Source: Rhizobium sp. RU36D (GTDB taxonomy: Bacteria > Pseudomonadota > Alphaproteobacteria > Rhizobiales > Rhizobiaceae). From it: 64,000 nucleotides of DNA. Positions 1 to 7,265 of this stretch are shown piece after piece. Where the stretch lies: contig NZ_FWXU01000007.1 of the NCBI RefSeq assembly GCF_900176345.1, positions 1-64,000 on the forward strand, read 5' to 3'. The translations under genes were made by a program, and so were the position numbers. The notes below the pieces were generated by a model that saw only the letters and a program-made list of their open reading frames with translations, had not been told where the DNA came from and ran no database searches. Each line of letters opens with the position of its first letter. Position 1 is the stretch's first letter.

Positions 1-250
1 TAAAGACAATCTGGAAGCTTGGATCGACCGCGCAGCAAGAAGCCTGGTCGCGTCATTCGCCAACGGAGTCATCCGCGACCGGGCAGCGGTTCAGAATGCA
101 ATGACTTTGATGTGGTCGAACGGCCAGACTGAGGGTCAGATCACCAAGCTCAAACTCATCAAGCGGCAGATGTACGGCCGCGGACAGCTGGATCTGCTCG
201 AAGCACGTATTGTGGGAGCGCCCTGATGTCATCGAGATTGCGTCAGAGCC
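1..250 (+). mobile_element. ISL3-type insertion sequence, right-hand end (partial)
   Basis: The window opens inside an insertion sequence. It holds the last 74 codons of an ISL3-type transposase, then about 24 noncoding bases. On the minus strand these begin GGCTCTGACGC at position 250, and ISL3-family terminal repeats commonly start with GGCTC or similar. The left end lies outside the window, so neither the inverted repeat pair nor the 8-bp target duplication can be checked here. Confidence 0.6.
2..226 (+). CDS. ISL3-family transposase, C-terminal fragment
   Basis: The open frame enters from the window edge and ends with TGA at 224-226, giving 74 residues. It contains WSNGQTEGQ followed by a basic stretch (LKLIKRQMYGRG) and LLEAR, which is the usual end of ISL3-type DDE transposases; the Glu in this motif is expected to be the last acidic catalytic residue. 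The enzyme would cut and join the ends of its own element. Whether the gene is intact upstream cannot be seen. The assignment is by motif only, but this motif is distinctive. Confidence 0.75.
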   Translation, partial: KDNLEAWIDRAARSLVASFANGVIRDRAAVQNAMTLMWSNGQTEGQITKLKLIKRQMYGRGQLDLLEARIVGAP

Positions 251-271
251 AAGTTTGCACGCCGATTGACA
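249..271 (-). repeat. Short fragment of a second IS end between the ISL3 element and potC
   Basis: On the minus strand these 23 bases begin TGTCAATCGGCGTGCAAAC, which resembles the TGT-starting termini of IS21-type elements. They sit exactly between the last recognisable potC codon and the ISL3-type end. The simplest reading is that an older element inserted into potC and the ISL3-type element later inserted near its end. This is inference from about 20 bases and could be coincidence. Confidence 0.35.
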
Positions 272-394
272 CCTTCCGGAGTTGAAGGAGTAGGCGACGA
301 GGATGCCCATCGGCACGTAGAGAATGACGAAACAGGTGATGGCAAGCGTTGACGCACCCGGCAGCCGTTTGACGTTGAACGTGCCCTCAGCCAT
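272..394 (-). pseudogene. potC: Truncated PotC-like ABC permease (first 41 codons)
   Basis: The fragment starts at ATG 394, overlaps the end of the potB-like gene by 8 bases, and reads a positively charged N-terminus followed by one membrane segment (ITCFVILYVPMGILVAYSF), the standard opening of PotC-type permeases of spermidine/putrescine transporters. After SFNSGR the homology stops at the IS junction near 271 and the frame continues as IS-derived nonsense to 53. Full PotC proteins are about 260-280 residues with six membrane segments, so only the first remains. The transporter should lack its second permease unless another copy exists elsewhere. Confidence 0.75.
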
Positions 395-1280
395 GGTTGG
401 CCTCCGTCTTTTCGGAGGTGATGCGGGTGTACCAGACGAGTGCCAGCATCACGAGGATCGTGAGGGCGATGGCGAGTGCCGCGCCGAGCGGCCAGTTTCT
501 GCCCTGGCCGAACTGCATCTCGATCAGGTTGCCCAGCATCATGGACTTGCCGCCCCCCATGATGCGCGGGGTGACGTAGGCGCCGAGCGCGGGCACGAAG
601 ACGAGGATCGAACCAGCGATGATGCCCGGGCGTACCAGGGGCAGGATGACCCGTCGCAGGCAGTAGAAGCGCGAGGCGTAGAGGTCATAGCTTGCTTCGG
701 CAAGCGTGAAGTCGAACTTCTCGACCGCGGCATAGACCGGCAGCACCATCAGCGGCAGGAAGACATAAGCCATTCCGAGCAGCACCGCAAAATTGGTGAA
801 CATCAGTTGCAGGGGTTCCTGGATCAGTCCGAGCGCCATCAGGATCCGGTTCAGAACGCCCTCTGAGCGGATCATTTCCTGGACGGCGATGGTGCGGACC
901 AGAAGGTTTGTCCAAAACGGTATGGTGATCAGGAAGAGCCAGAAACCTCGCTGCGATGCAGGCCGTGTCGCGATGAACCAGGCGGTTGGCAGGCCGAAGA
1001 TCAAAGTGATGAGCGTGGTCGCAAGGGAGAGACCTACGGACCGGCCGAGAATCACGAGATTGGCCTGTGAGACCGTCACGGTGTCATCGAATATGTCCCG
1101 TTCGAAGAGGACCGAAAACCATCCGTCGGTCGAGAAGATCCATTTGACGTTGCCGAAGTCGCCAGGCGTGAGGAAGGAATAAACGAGAACGATGCCGAGC
1201 GGCAGGATGGAGAAAAGCATGATCGTCAGGATCGCCGGCAGCAGCAAGATCCAGCGGCGGGACGGTTCCGAGACAGTCAT
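387..1280 (-). CDS. potB: PotB-like ABC transporter permease (polyamine-type uptake)
   Basis: This 297-residue inner-membrane permease has about six hydrophobic segments (near residues 10-35, 80-104, 112-130, 160-186, 218-238 and 264-285). The EAA loop at residues 195-220 ([11 protein letters not shown], then ILPLVRPGI) is the contact site for the ATPase, though the usual LGA is LYA here. With the ATPase encoded upstream it would form a PotABC-type importer for polyamines or related cations. Start and stop overlap the neighbouring genes (4 bases with potA, 8 with potC), a tight operon. The downstream partner potC is destroyed and no binding protein gene (potD) is visible, so this copy is probably non-functional on its own. 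The substrate is inferred from family resemblance. Confidence 0.8.
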   Translation of the reverse strand: MTVSEPSRRWILLLPAILTIMLFSILPLGIVLVYSFLTPGDFGNVKWIFSTDGWFSVLFERDIFDDTVTVSQANLVILGRSVGLSLATTLITLIFGLPTAWFIATRPASQRGFWLFLITIPFWTNLLVRTIAVQEMIRSEGVLNRILMALGLIQEPLQLMFTNFAVLLGMAYVFLPLMVLPVYAAVEKFDFTLAEASYDLYASRFYCLRRVILPLVRPGIIAGSILVFVPALGAYVTPRIMGGGKSMMLGNLIEMQFGQGRNWPLGAALAIALTILVMLALVWYTRITSEKTEANHG

Positions 1281-2341
1281 GCCGCAGCCTCCGTCTCGGC
1301 GATGATCTTCAGCGCCTGTGCCGGAAGTGCGATGGCGATCGTCTCTCCCTCAGTGAAGCTACGCGCTCCGTGCAGTGCATTCTGCACGCGAGCAACGAGC
1401 GGCGAGCCATCGGGCAGGGCGATATGCACGTGGCTATCGGTGCCGAGGAAGACCACCTGCGTAACGGTGCCCTTCAGGTTCATGGCGTCGTGACGATGCT
1501 CACCAAGCATGACATGCTCCGGGCGGATCATGAGTGTCAGCGGACCGTCGCCTGTGCCGGCGAACGAGATCTTGCCTGCCCCGACTTCTACGACACCGGC
1601 GGCTCCTCGTGCCCTCAGGAAGTTCGATTCCCCGATAAAGGAGGCGACGAAGCGATTGGCCGGGTTCTTGTAAAGCTCGACCGGGCTTGCGATCTCCTGG
1701 ACGCGCCCGCCGCTCATGACAGCGATGCGGTCGGACATTGTCAGCGCCTCTTCCTGATCGTGGGTGACGAAGATGAAGGTCAGGCCCGTCTCGCGCTGCA
1801 GGCGCTTCAGTTCGGTCTGCATTTCCTTGCGCAGCTTCATGTCGAGCGCCGACAAAGGCTCGTCGAGGAGCAGTATGCGAGGCTTTGCGACGAGGGCCCT
1901 TGCGAGCGCCACGCGCTGCTGTTGCCCTCCGGAAAGCTCGATGCTTTTCCTATGTTTGACGTGTGAAAGCTGCACCAGTTTCAGCATGGCATCGACCGCC
2001 GGCTCGATCTCGCCGCGCGAGCGGCCCAGCGCCTCCAGGGCTAAGGCCACGTTCTGAGCAACCGTCATGTGAGGGAAGAGGGCGTAGTTCTGGAAGAGCG
2101 TGTTAACGGGACGCCGGTTGGGTGGCATATGGGCAATGTCTTTGCCGTCAAGGATCAGGGCGCCGTTGCTCGGGCTGCTGAAGCCGGCAATGAGCCGCAA
2201 GAGCGTGGTCTTGCCGCATCCCGAAGGCCCCAGAAGTGTGAAGAACTCTCCCTCGGCGATGGAGAAGTTCACCTCGTGCAGGGCGGTGACTGTTCCTTTG
2301 CCATGGCCGAACCGCTTGGATAACTCACTGATGTCGAGCAT
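1277..2341 (-). CDS. potA: PotA-like ABC transporter ATP-binding protein
   Basis: This 354-residue cytoplasmic ATPase powers the PotB/PotC-type permeases. It has Walker A (GPSGCGKTT, residues 38-46), the Q-loop near FQNYALFP, the signature LSGGQ (136-140), Walker B (ILLLDEP, about 156-162), the H-switch His in VTHDQEEAL, and a C-terminal TOBE-like region from about residue 260. An in-frame start 14 codons upstream (2383) is possible, but ATG 2341 has AGAGG five bases in front and fits the family. The gene is divergent from tetR across about 100 bases that hold a palindromic operator, suggesting TetR control. It ends in an ATGA overlap with potB. Confidence 0.85.
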   Translation of the reverse strand: MLDISELSKRFGHGKGTVTALHEVNFSIAEGEFFTLLGPSGCGKTTLLRLIAGFSSPSNGALILDGKDIAHMPPNRRPVNTLFQNYALFPHMTVAQNVALALEALGRSRGEIEPAVDAMLKLVQLSHVKHRKSIELSGGQQQRVALARALVAKPRILLLDEPLSALDMKLRKEMQTELKRLQRETGLTFIFVTHDQEEALTMSDRIAVMSGGRVQEIASPVELYKNPANRFVASFIGESNFLRARGAAGVVEVGAGKISFAGTGDGPLTLMIRPEHVMLGEHRHDAMNLKGTVTQVVFLGTDSHVHIALPDGSPLVARVQNALHGARSFTEGETIAIALPAQALKIIAETEAAA

Positions 2342-2376
2342 GTGCCTCTCATTCCCAAAAGCCTGTCGATATGGAA

Positions 2377-2415
2377 TTGACAAAATTACTTTAGTCGATA
2401 AAATTTTTTATCGAC
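2377..2415 (+). promoter_or_regulatory. Promoter of tetR with overlapping palindromic operator
   Basis: A TTGACA box (2377-2382) and TAAAAT box (2399-2404) are spaced 16 bases apart and point toward tetR. The second box lies within a perfect inverted repeat with arms GTCGATAAAA (2394-2403) and TTTTATCGAC (2406-2415) separated by TT. A further GTCGATA half-site is at 2365-2371. A repressor bound here would block tetR and sit between it and the divergent potA gene. This fits the usual TetR autoregulation; binding itself is inferred. Confidence 0.6.
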
Positions 2416-2440
2416 GCAAATTTTTAATGGTGAGTAACTC

Positions 2441-3130
2441 ATGGCCGGTCTGTCCAGCATTGCAAGCGTCGGCGAGCTTGGCTTGCGTAGTCGCAAGAAG
2501 GCGAAGCGGCGCGACGAGATCATCGCGGCGGCGGCCATACTTTTCGCCCGGCAGGGAATTGATCAGACCAGCATGGCAGACATCGCAGCCGCTGCAGGCA
2601 TATCCATCCCGACGGTGTTCAACTATTTCGGGTCCAAGGACGGTGTTCTGATCGCATTGATCAGCGATGGCACCAGCGACGCGAGGGAGCAGGACCGCGA
2701 TCAGCATTGGCGTGAGGGCGCCGATCTCGGCACGCTGATGGTCGAGCTTTACGTCCGTGTGTCTCGCCGGACGCTGGAGATCGCTGACAAGCGTCTATGG
2801 CGTTATGCGGAGTCTGCAGTGATCCGCCATCCGACAACGGAACTCGCGCTGCAGTATCAGGGTATCTCCGACGCGTTGGTCGATGTCGTTGCCGAATTCA
2901 TCGACAGTCTGGAGCTCCGGCTGCGGCACGGACAGGTTGTCTCTGCGCCTTTCATGGCGCGACTCTTTCAGGACGTCTGGATGCCCTGTTTCCTCAGTTT
3001 CATCACGCATGAAGAGCAGAGCCTCGCCGCTCACGAGGTCATGTTGCGCGAGCGCATGCTGCCGCTCGTGGACATGCTGTTTGACGAAAGCTGCGCCAAG
3101 GCGCCCCAACGCAAAGGAAAGTGCGCATGA
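2441..3130 (+). CDS. TetR/AcrR-family transcriptional regulator
   Basis: This 229-residue protein has a TetR-type helix-turn-helix at about residues 22-68 (RDEIIAAAAILFARQGI, MADIAAAAGIS, VFNYFGSKDGVL). The remaining 150 residues form a variable helical ligand-binding part. The gene is preceded by GGTGAG and a promoter that overlaps a 22-bp palindrome, so it probably represses itself and perhaps the divergent potAB genes. Its stop overlaps the start of the amidohydrolase gene (ATGA), so regulator and enzyme are co-transcribed. The inducer is unknown; a polyamine or an N-acylated amine would suit the context, but that is guesswork. Confidence 0.85.
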   Translation: MAGLSSIASVGELGLRSRKKAKRRDEIIAAAAILFARQGIDQTSMADIAAAAGISIPTVFNYFGSKDGVLIALISDGTSDAREQDRDQHWREGADLGTLMVELYVRVSRRTLEIADKRLWRYAESAVIRHPTTELALQYQGISDALVDVVAEFIDSLELRLRHGQVVSAPFMARLFQDVWMPCFLSFITHEEQSLAAHEVMLRERMLPLVDMLFDESCAKAPQRKGKCA

Positions 3131-4776
3131 CGGCTTCCCTTGTCTTCATCAACGCCCGGGTCCTGACAATGGACGCAGCTCGGCCACGGGCATCGGCCCT
3201 CGCCGTCGCCGGCAACAGTATCTTGGCGGTGGGCGAAGAGGACGAAATTCGCGACCATATCGGGTCGGGGACCAGGGTAATCGACGCCGCTGGTGCAACG
3301 GTGATGCCTGGTTTTGTCGAAAGCCACCTGCATATCTTCTCGGGCGCCTATGGCCAGACCCTTTTGCAGCTCGCCGATGTCAAAGGTTTTGACGCGATGA
3401 AGCGAGCCGTGGAAGCATTTGCGGTAGCGCGCCCGAACGAGGGGCTGCTCTTTGCTCAAGGGGCAGATTATGAAATCCTGGGTGCGGGAGTGCGACTGGA
3501 TCGACACGCGCTAGATGCCATGTGCCCGGATCGGCCGCTCGCCGTCGTGGCTTATGATTTCCATACGCTTTTCGCCAATACCGCCGCTCTGAAGGCTGCA
3601 GGACTGCTCGACGGACGCGATCTGCCGGTTGGCAATGAAGTGGTGATGGGGGACGACGGGCTGGCAACCGGCGAGTTGCGCGAAAAGTTTGCCCTTCTTC
3701 CCGTCCTTGAGCTTCGCACATCAGGTGGGCGAGAAATGCTCGGCATGTCCGGGATCGAGCCACCGCAACCACCGACGGAGGCCGAGTGGCGCGAGGATGT
3801 CGAAATTCTCAAGGCCGGCATGCAGTTTGTTGCCTCGAAGGGGATCACGTCAATCCACAACATGGACGGCAACCGTCATCTTCTCGAATTGTTGCGCGAT
3901 GTGGAGCGGGAAGGCGGGCTGCTCGCCCGCACGTCGGTGCCGTTCCACCTGACACGCGAAATGCCGCTTAGTGAACTTGATCGCGCGTCGGCCATGACCC
4001 GCGACTTTGTCGGCGATACACTGCGTTGCGGTCGCGTGAAAATCTTCCTCGACGGTGTGATCGAAAGCGGCACTGCCGCGATGGTCGCTGAGTATGCCGA
4101 TCGTCCCGGCTTGCGAGGTGATCCCATTTTCGACCTGGAGAGCTTCAAGGAAGCAGCGATCGAGGTCGACAGGCGGGGTCTACAGATCACGGTGCATGCG
4201 ATCGGCGATGCGGCTGTCCGAATAGCGCTGGACGGCTATCAGGCGGCGCGCGATACCAACGGTGTGCGCGACAGCCGTCACCGTATCGAGCACATCGAGA
4301 TGATCGATCCCGCCGATATCGCCCGCTTTGCCGAGCTCGGCGTGATTGCTTCGTTCCAGCCGCTGCATGCGCCGAACGGGGAAAACCCGACGACACGGAG
4401 CATTGGAGCCGAACGTGCTCAGACCGCCTATGCCTGGCTCGCACTGGCGGAATCCGGTGCAGTGGTCGCCTTCTCGTCGGACTGGCCGATCGTGCCAATC
4501 GATCCTCTGCTCGGTATCCAGACCGCGCTCACACGCAAGCCGCATCTTCCGGGCCTGCCGGATCAGCGCCTGCCGCTCCATCTGGTGCTCGAAGCGTTCA
4601 CCTGCAACGGCGCCTTTGCGGGCCATATGGAGGAGAAGACCGGGCGACTGGCGGCCGGGATGCTGGCGGACATCGTGGTTTTGGCCGGTGATATCGAGGC
4701 GACCCCGGTTCAAGAGATCGGATCGCTCGGTATCGTCATGACGGTCTGCAATGGACGCATTACCCATGAAGCGTGA
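3127..4776 (+). CDS. YtcJ-type amidohydrolase (amidohydrolase family 3)
   Basis: This 549-residue protein matches metal-dependent amidohydrolases of the YtcJ kind. The N-terminal beta-sandwich (MTASLVFINARVLTMD) leads to the metal motif HLH (residues 67-69) in PGFVESHLH. Later come HAIGDAA, HRIEHIEM and SSDWPI, which supply further metal ligands and the catalytic Asp, and the C-terminal GMLADIVVL strand that closes the sandwich. GTG at 3121 is in frame, but ATG 3127 is favoured because AAGGAA lies seven bases ahead and it overlaps the tetR stop. It would hydrolyse an amide, carbamate or cyclic amide in the cytoplasm; the substrate cannot be told. It is the one downstream gene of this cassette that is clearly intact. 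Confidence 0.8.
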   Translation: MTASLVFINARVLTMDAARPRASALAVAGNSILAVGEEDEIRDHIGSGTRVIDAAGATVMPGFVESHLHIFSGAYGQTLLQLADVKGFDAMKRAVEAFAVARPNEGLLFAQGADYEILGAGVRLDRHALDAMCPDRPLAVVAYDFHTLFANTAALKAAGLLDGRDLPVGNEVVMGDDGLATGELREKFALLPVLELRTSGGREMLGMSGIEPPQPPTEAEWREDVEILKAGMQFVASKGITSIHNMDGNRHLLELLRDVEREGGLLARTSVPFHLTREMPLSELDRASAMTRDFVGDTLRCGRVKIFLDGVIESGTAAMVAEYADRPGLRGDPIFDLESFKEAAIEVDRRGLQITVHAIGDAAVRIALDGYQAARDTNGVRDSRHRIEHIEMIDPADIARFAELGVIASFQPLHAPNGENPTTRSIGAERAQTAYAWLALAESGAVVAFSSDWPIVPIDPLLGIQTALTRKPHLPGLPDQRLPLHLVLEAFTCNGAFAGHMEEKTGRLAAGMLADIVVLAGDIEATPVQEIGSLGIVMTVCNGRITHEA

Positions 4777-5250
4777 AAGTCTGACCTTTGACATGATGAG
4801 CCTCGGTGCGGGTCGAACACTCCCGGCGCCGGTCTTGCGCAAGGCCTGCGTCATCCGTGCCGATATCGGGCAGGCCATGGAATTCATGACTACCGAGGGC
4901 CGCAGCAGAGCCTATTTCCCCATCATCGGCGGCGAAGTGCTCGGCGGAGGGTGGTCGGGCCGAATCGTACCCGGTGGCGCAGATTTTGCCATCGCTCTTC
5001 CCGATGGCTCCTATGCGATCGAAGCGAATACATGCTGGAACTTAACGACGGGACACCGGTCATGGTGAGCAATATAGGCCGAATGATCTGACAGGGGGAC
5101 GGCAGTTATCATGGCCACACCCGTGCAACCCTTGAGGTGCCCGAGGGACGGCATTCGGTTCTAGGCAAAGCCTCCTATTTTGGCACGGCCCTCGCAGAGG
5201 CCGACGATCAGGATCACGTCTACATCGAATTGTGGGAAGCGGACCTCTGA
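4766..5250 (+). pseudogene. DUF3237-family gene, broken by a frameshift and a stop
   Basis: The frame from ATG 4766 (overlapping the amidohydrolase end by 11 bases) reads the DUF3237 pattern: an ADIGQAMEF strand, then YFPIIGGEVLGGGWSG, then VPGGADFAI and a DGSYAIEANT segment. Near 5028-5032 the frame must shift by one base: the original frame stops at 5068, while the other continues as MLELNDGTPVMVSNIGRM, meets an in-frame TGA at 5086-5088, and goes on (LEVPEGRH, then YIELWEADL) to TGA 5248-5250. Two separate lesions argue for real decay rather than one sequencing error. Intact members are about 150 residues and form a small beta-barrel of unknown function. Confidence 0.75.
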
Positions 5251-5364
5251 AATCGAGACGCCTGGTTGGCTATGTTCTGCCATGCCGACCTGCAAGATCA
5301 ATTTCCCATCGCCCCAGACACAAAGAAGCGGGCTATCTTCCGCAATTACACGGAGTAGAGCAAA
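5251..5364 (+). other. Gene-poor remnant before the oxidoreductase
   Basis: Directly after the DUF3237 stop the same frame stays open for 35 codons to TAG 5356-5358, reading AWLAMFCHADLQDQF and ending FRNYTE. It has no start of its own. It may be the tail of another deleted gene, but I do not recognise it. No promoter or terminator was evident. Confidence 0.3.
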
Positions 5365-5445
5365 ATGGTTAGTATCCGCAGAGCCCTGGCCGATGCCACG
5401 CTCTAGCCCTTCTGGCTGGACAACAAGCTGGCGCCGGAGTCGGAA

Positions 5446-6753
5446 ATGCACTTGGTCGGTCCAACCGATGCTGATCTGGTGATTGTCGGGGGTGGTTTCA
5501 CCGGCCTTTGGGCCGCCATCTTGGCGAAGCAGGAAAATCCGGGTCGCGACGTGGTCATCATCGAGGCCGGCAAGGTTGGCCATGGTGCGTCAGGTCGGCC
5601 AGGCGGTGTCGTGTCGACCTCGGTGATGCATGGTCTCTACAACGCCAATCGGATCTTCCCGAATGATCTTGCAGCGCTGGAGCGCCTTGGTAAGGCCAAT
5701 CTGGATGGATGGCAGAAGACGATCGATGATCATAAAATCGATGCCAACCTGGAATGGACGGGCGAGATGACCGTGGCCGTTGCCAATTCGCATCTCCAGG
5801 AACTGCAGGACGAGTATGAACTCGCCAAGCGACATGGCCATAACGTTGTGCTTCTTGATCGCGAACAGGCACAGGCCGAACTGGCGTCGCCGATCTTCGA
5901 GGGTGCCATGTGGTCGCGCGAGCGCAGCGGTATCGTGCATCCGGCCAAGCTGGCCTGGGGCCTGAAGCGCGTCGCCTTGAGCCTCGGCGTGCGCATCTAC
6001 GAACACACGCCGATGACCGGCGTCGAGGACAATGGCTCGACGCTGACGATCACCACGCATGATGGTCGGGTCAAGGCACCCAAGATGCTGTTTGCCACCA
6101 ATGCCTGGAATGCGGGTCACAAGAAGATCAAGAGCCGCATCGTCGCCGTTCGTGATCGGGTGATCGCGACCGAGCCTCTGACCGAAGAGCAGCTTGCGCG
6201 GCTTGGCTGGAAGAACAGACAAGGGGTCTACGACACGCGGACGCAGCTGAATTACACACGCCTGACCTCGGACAACCGCATCATCTTTGGCGGTCGTGTC
6301 GGCTACTTCTTCAACAACAACACGGATCCGGTCCAGGATCGTCAAATCGAAACCTATGAGCGGCTGGCCGGCTATTTCTTCAATACCTTCCCGCAGCTTC
6401 ATGACGTGAAGTTCACCCACGCCTGGTCCGGTCCGATTGATCTGACCATGCGCCTTGCTGTGCATTTCCAGCGCTACTACGGCGGAAAGGGCATCTATGC
6501 GGGTGGCTATTCCGGTTTCGGTGTGACCACTACCCGTTTCGGCGCAAATATCGGACTGGATATACTCGATGGGAAGACGGGGCCGGACCTCAACCTGGAT
6601 TTTGCCCGGACGCTGCCGAACTGGATCCCGCCTGAACCCTTCCGCTGGATCGGGGCCAAGCTCACCATGTATGCGCTCGATGAAGTCGACCAGAAGGGCG
6701 GCTGGCGCAAGCTGTGGATCAAAATGGTTCACCGGATGGGCTTCCCACTATGA
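5446..6753 (+). CDS. FAD-dependent oxidoreductase (DAO family, PuuB-like), probably 5' damaged
   Basis: The open frame gives 435 residues with an FAD-binding Rossmann fold near the start: IVGGGFTG (13-20), an acidic strand end VIIEAG (Glu 40), then GASGRPGG. The rest follows the D-amino-acid-oxidase-like fold of gamma-glutamylputrescine or related amine oxidases, including AWSGPIDLTMR and the C-terminal YAGGYSGFGV flavin motif. The natural frame seems to start earlier, at ATG 5365 (MVSIRRALADATL), but TAG at 5404-5406 interrupts it before the segment PFWLDNKLAPE. Restart at 5446 would still keep the flavin fold, so some activity is possible. It would oxidise an amine and fits a polyamine-use cassette with the potAB genes; that link is inference. 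Confidence 0.75.
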   Translation: MHLVGPTDADLVIVGGGFTGLWAAILAKQENPGRDVVIIEAGKVGHGASGRPGGVVSTSVMHGLYNANRIFPNDLAALERLGKANLDGWQKTIDDHKIDANLEWTGEMTVAVANSHLQELQDEYELAKRHGHNVVLLDREQAQAELASPIFEGAMWSRERSGIVHPAKLAWGLKRVALSLGVRIYEHTPMTGVEDNGSTLTITTHDGRVKAPKMLFATNAWNAGHKKIKSRIVAVRDRVIATEPLTEEQLARLGWKNRQGVYDTRTQLNYTRLTSDNRIIFGGRVGYFFNNNTDPVQDRQIETYERLAGYFFNTFPQLHDVKFTHAWSGPIDLTMRLAVHFQRYYGGKGIYAGGYSGFGVTTTRFGANIGLDILDGKTGPDLNLDFARTLPNWIPPEPFRWIGAKLTMYALDEVDQKGGWRKLWIKMVHRMGFPL

Positions 6754-7197
6754 CGCCATAGATCGGATATGTGGCCGGTGGACTGGAATAGGCGCCCAGG
6801 CAAACTTCGCCAATGGCGTGTTGATCATTCCGCAGAAGGGAAGAATGGGAAACCCGACATTACGTTGGATAAGATCGTCCATGGGGGCATACTCGGTCTC
6901 AACCGCGATCCTGGCGCGACGACCGATACGGGCGAGTCCATCTCGATAAGCGTCCTCAAACAATCGGGACGCGGTGTGAGGATCAGCGGTTTGTCAGCAA
7001 CGCTGTCGAGGTCCACCGGATGTTCTGGGGAAATCCCACTCCCGATCGGGCCGACGAGGTAGAGCTTTTCACGCAGAAGCGGCTCGGTGTGAAGATCGGG
7101 ATCGTTCATCCGTCACAGCCTTGCGGAAATCTCGCTGACAGTTGGCCCCTTTGCCCGCCGGAGGATTGGCAGAATGTCCGTTGCGGCCACCACACGC
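6748..7197 (-). pseudogene. LysR-family regulator remnant (effector domain, frameshifted)
   Basis: On the minus strand from about 7109 the translation reads DPDLHTEPLLREKLYLVGP, then HPVDLDSVADKPLILTPRP, the typical middle of a LysR effector-binding domain. Near 6955-6965 homology jumps to another frame (EDAYRDGLARIG, then AVETEYAPMDDLIQRNVG and PILPF) which ends at TAG 6748-6750. No DNA-binding domain is present and an in-frame TGA lies just upstream of 7109. A short stretch at 7115-7197 reads DILPILRRAKGPTVSEISARL-like residues whose origin is unclear. This is a decayed regulator fragment. Confidence 0.65.
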
Positions 7198-7200
7198 ACC

Positions 7201-7228
7201 CGGGTGCCGGCTTGCTTGCCGGCACCCG
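7201..7228 (-). terminator. Strong hairpin downstream of ftsK
   Basis: A perfect 11-bp stem (CGGGTGCCGGC with GCCGGCACCCG) and a 6-base loop lie about 40 bases past the ftsK stop. No T-run follows on the minus strand, so it may act as a 3' end stabiliser or a factor-assisted terminator rather than a classical intrinsic one. Confidence 0.5.
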
Positions 7229-7265
7229 CTTGTCGGTCGTCAACTGACGTTTTTATTCGCTACCA

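Noticed and set aside
5590..6732. A 380-codon minus-strand frame opposite the FAD oxidoreductase
   Set aside because: Shadow frame; the plus strand has the flavin-binding motifs.
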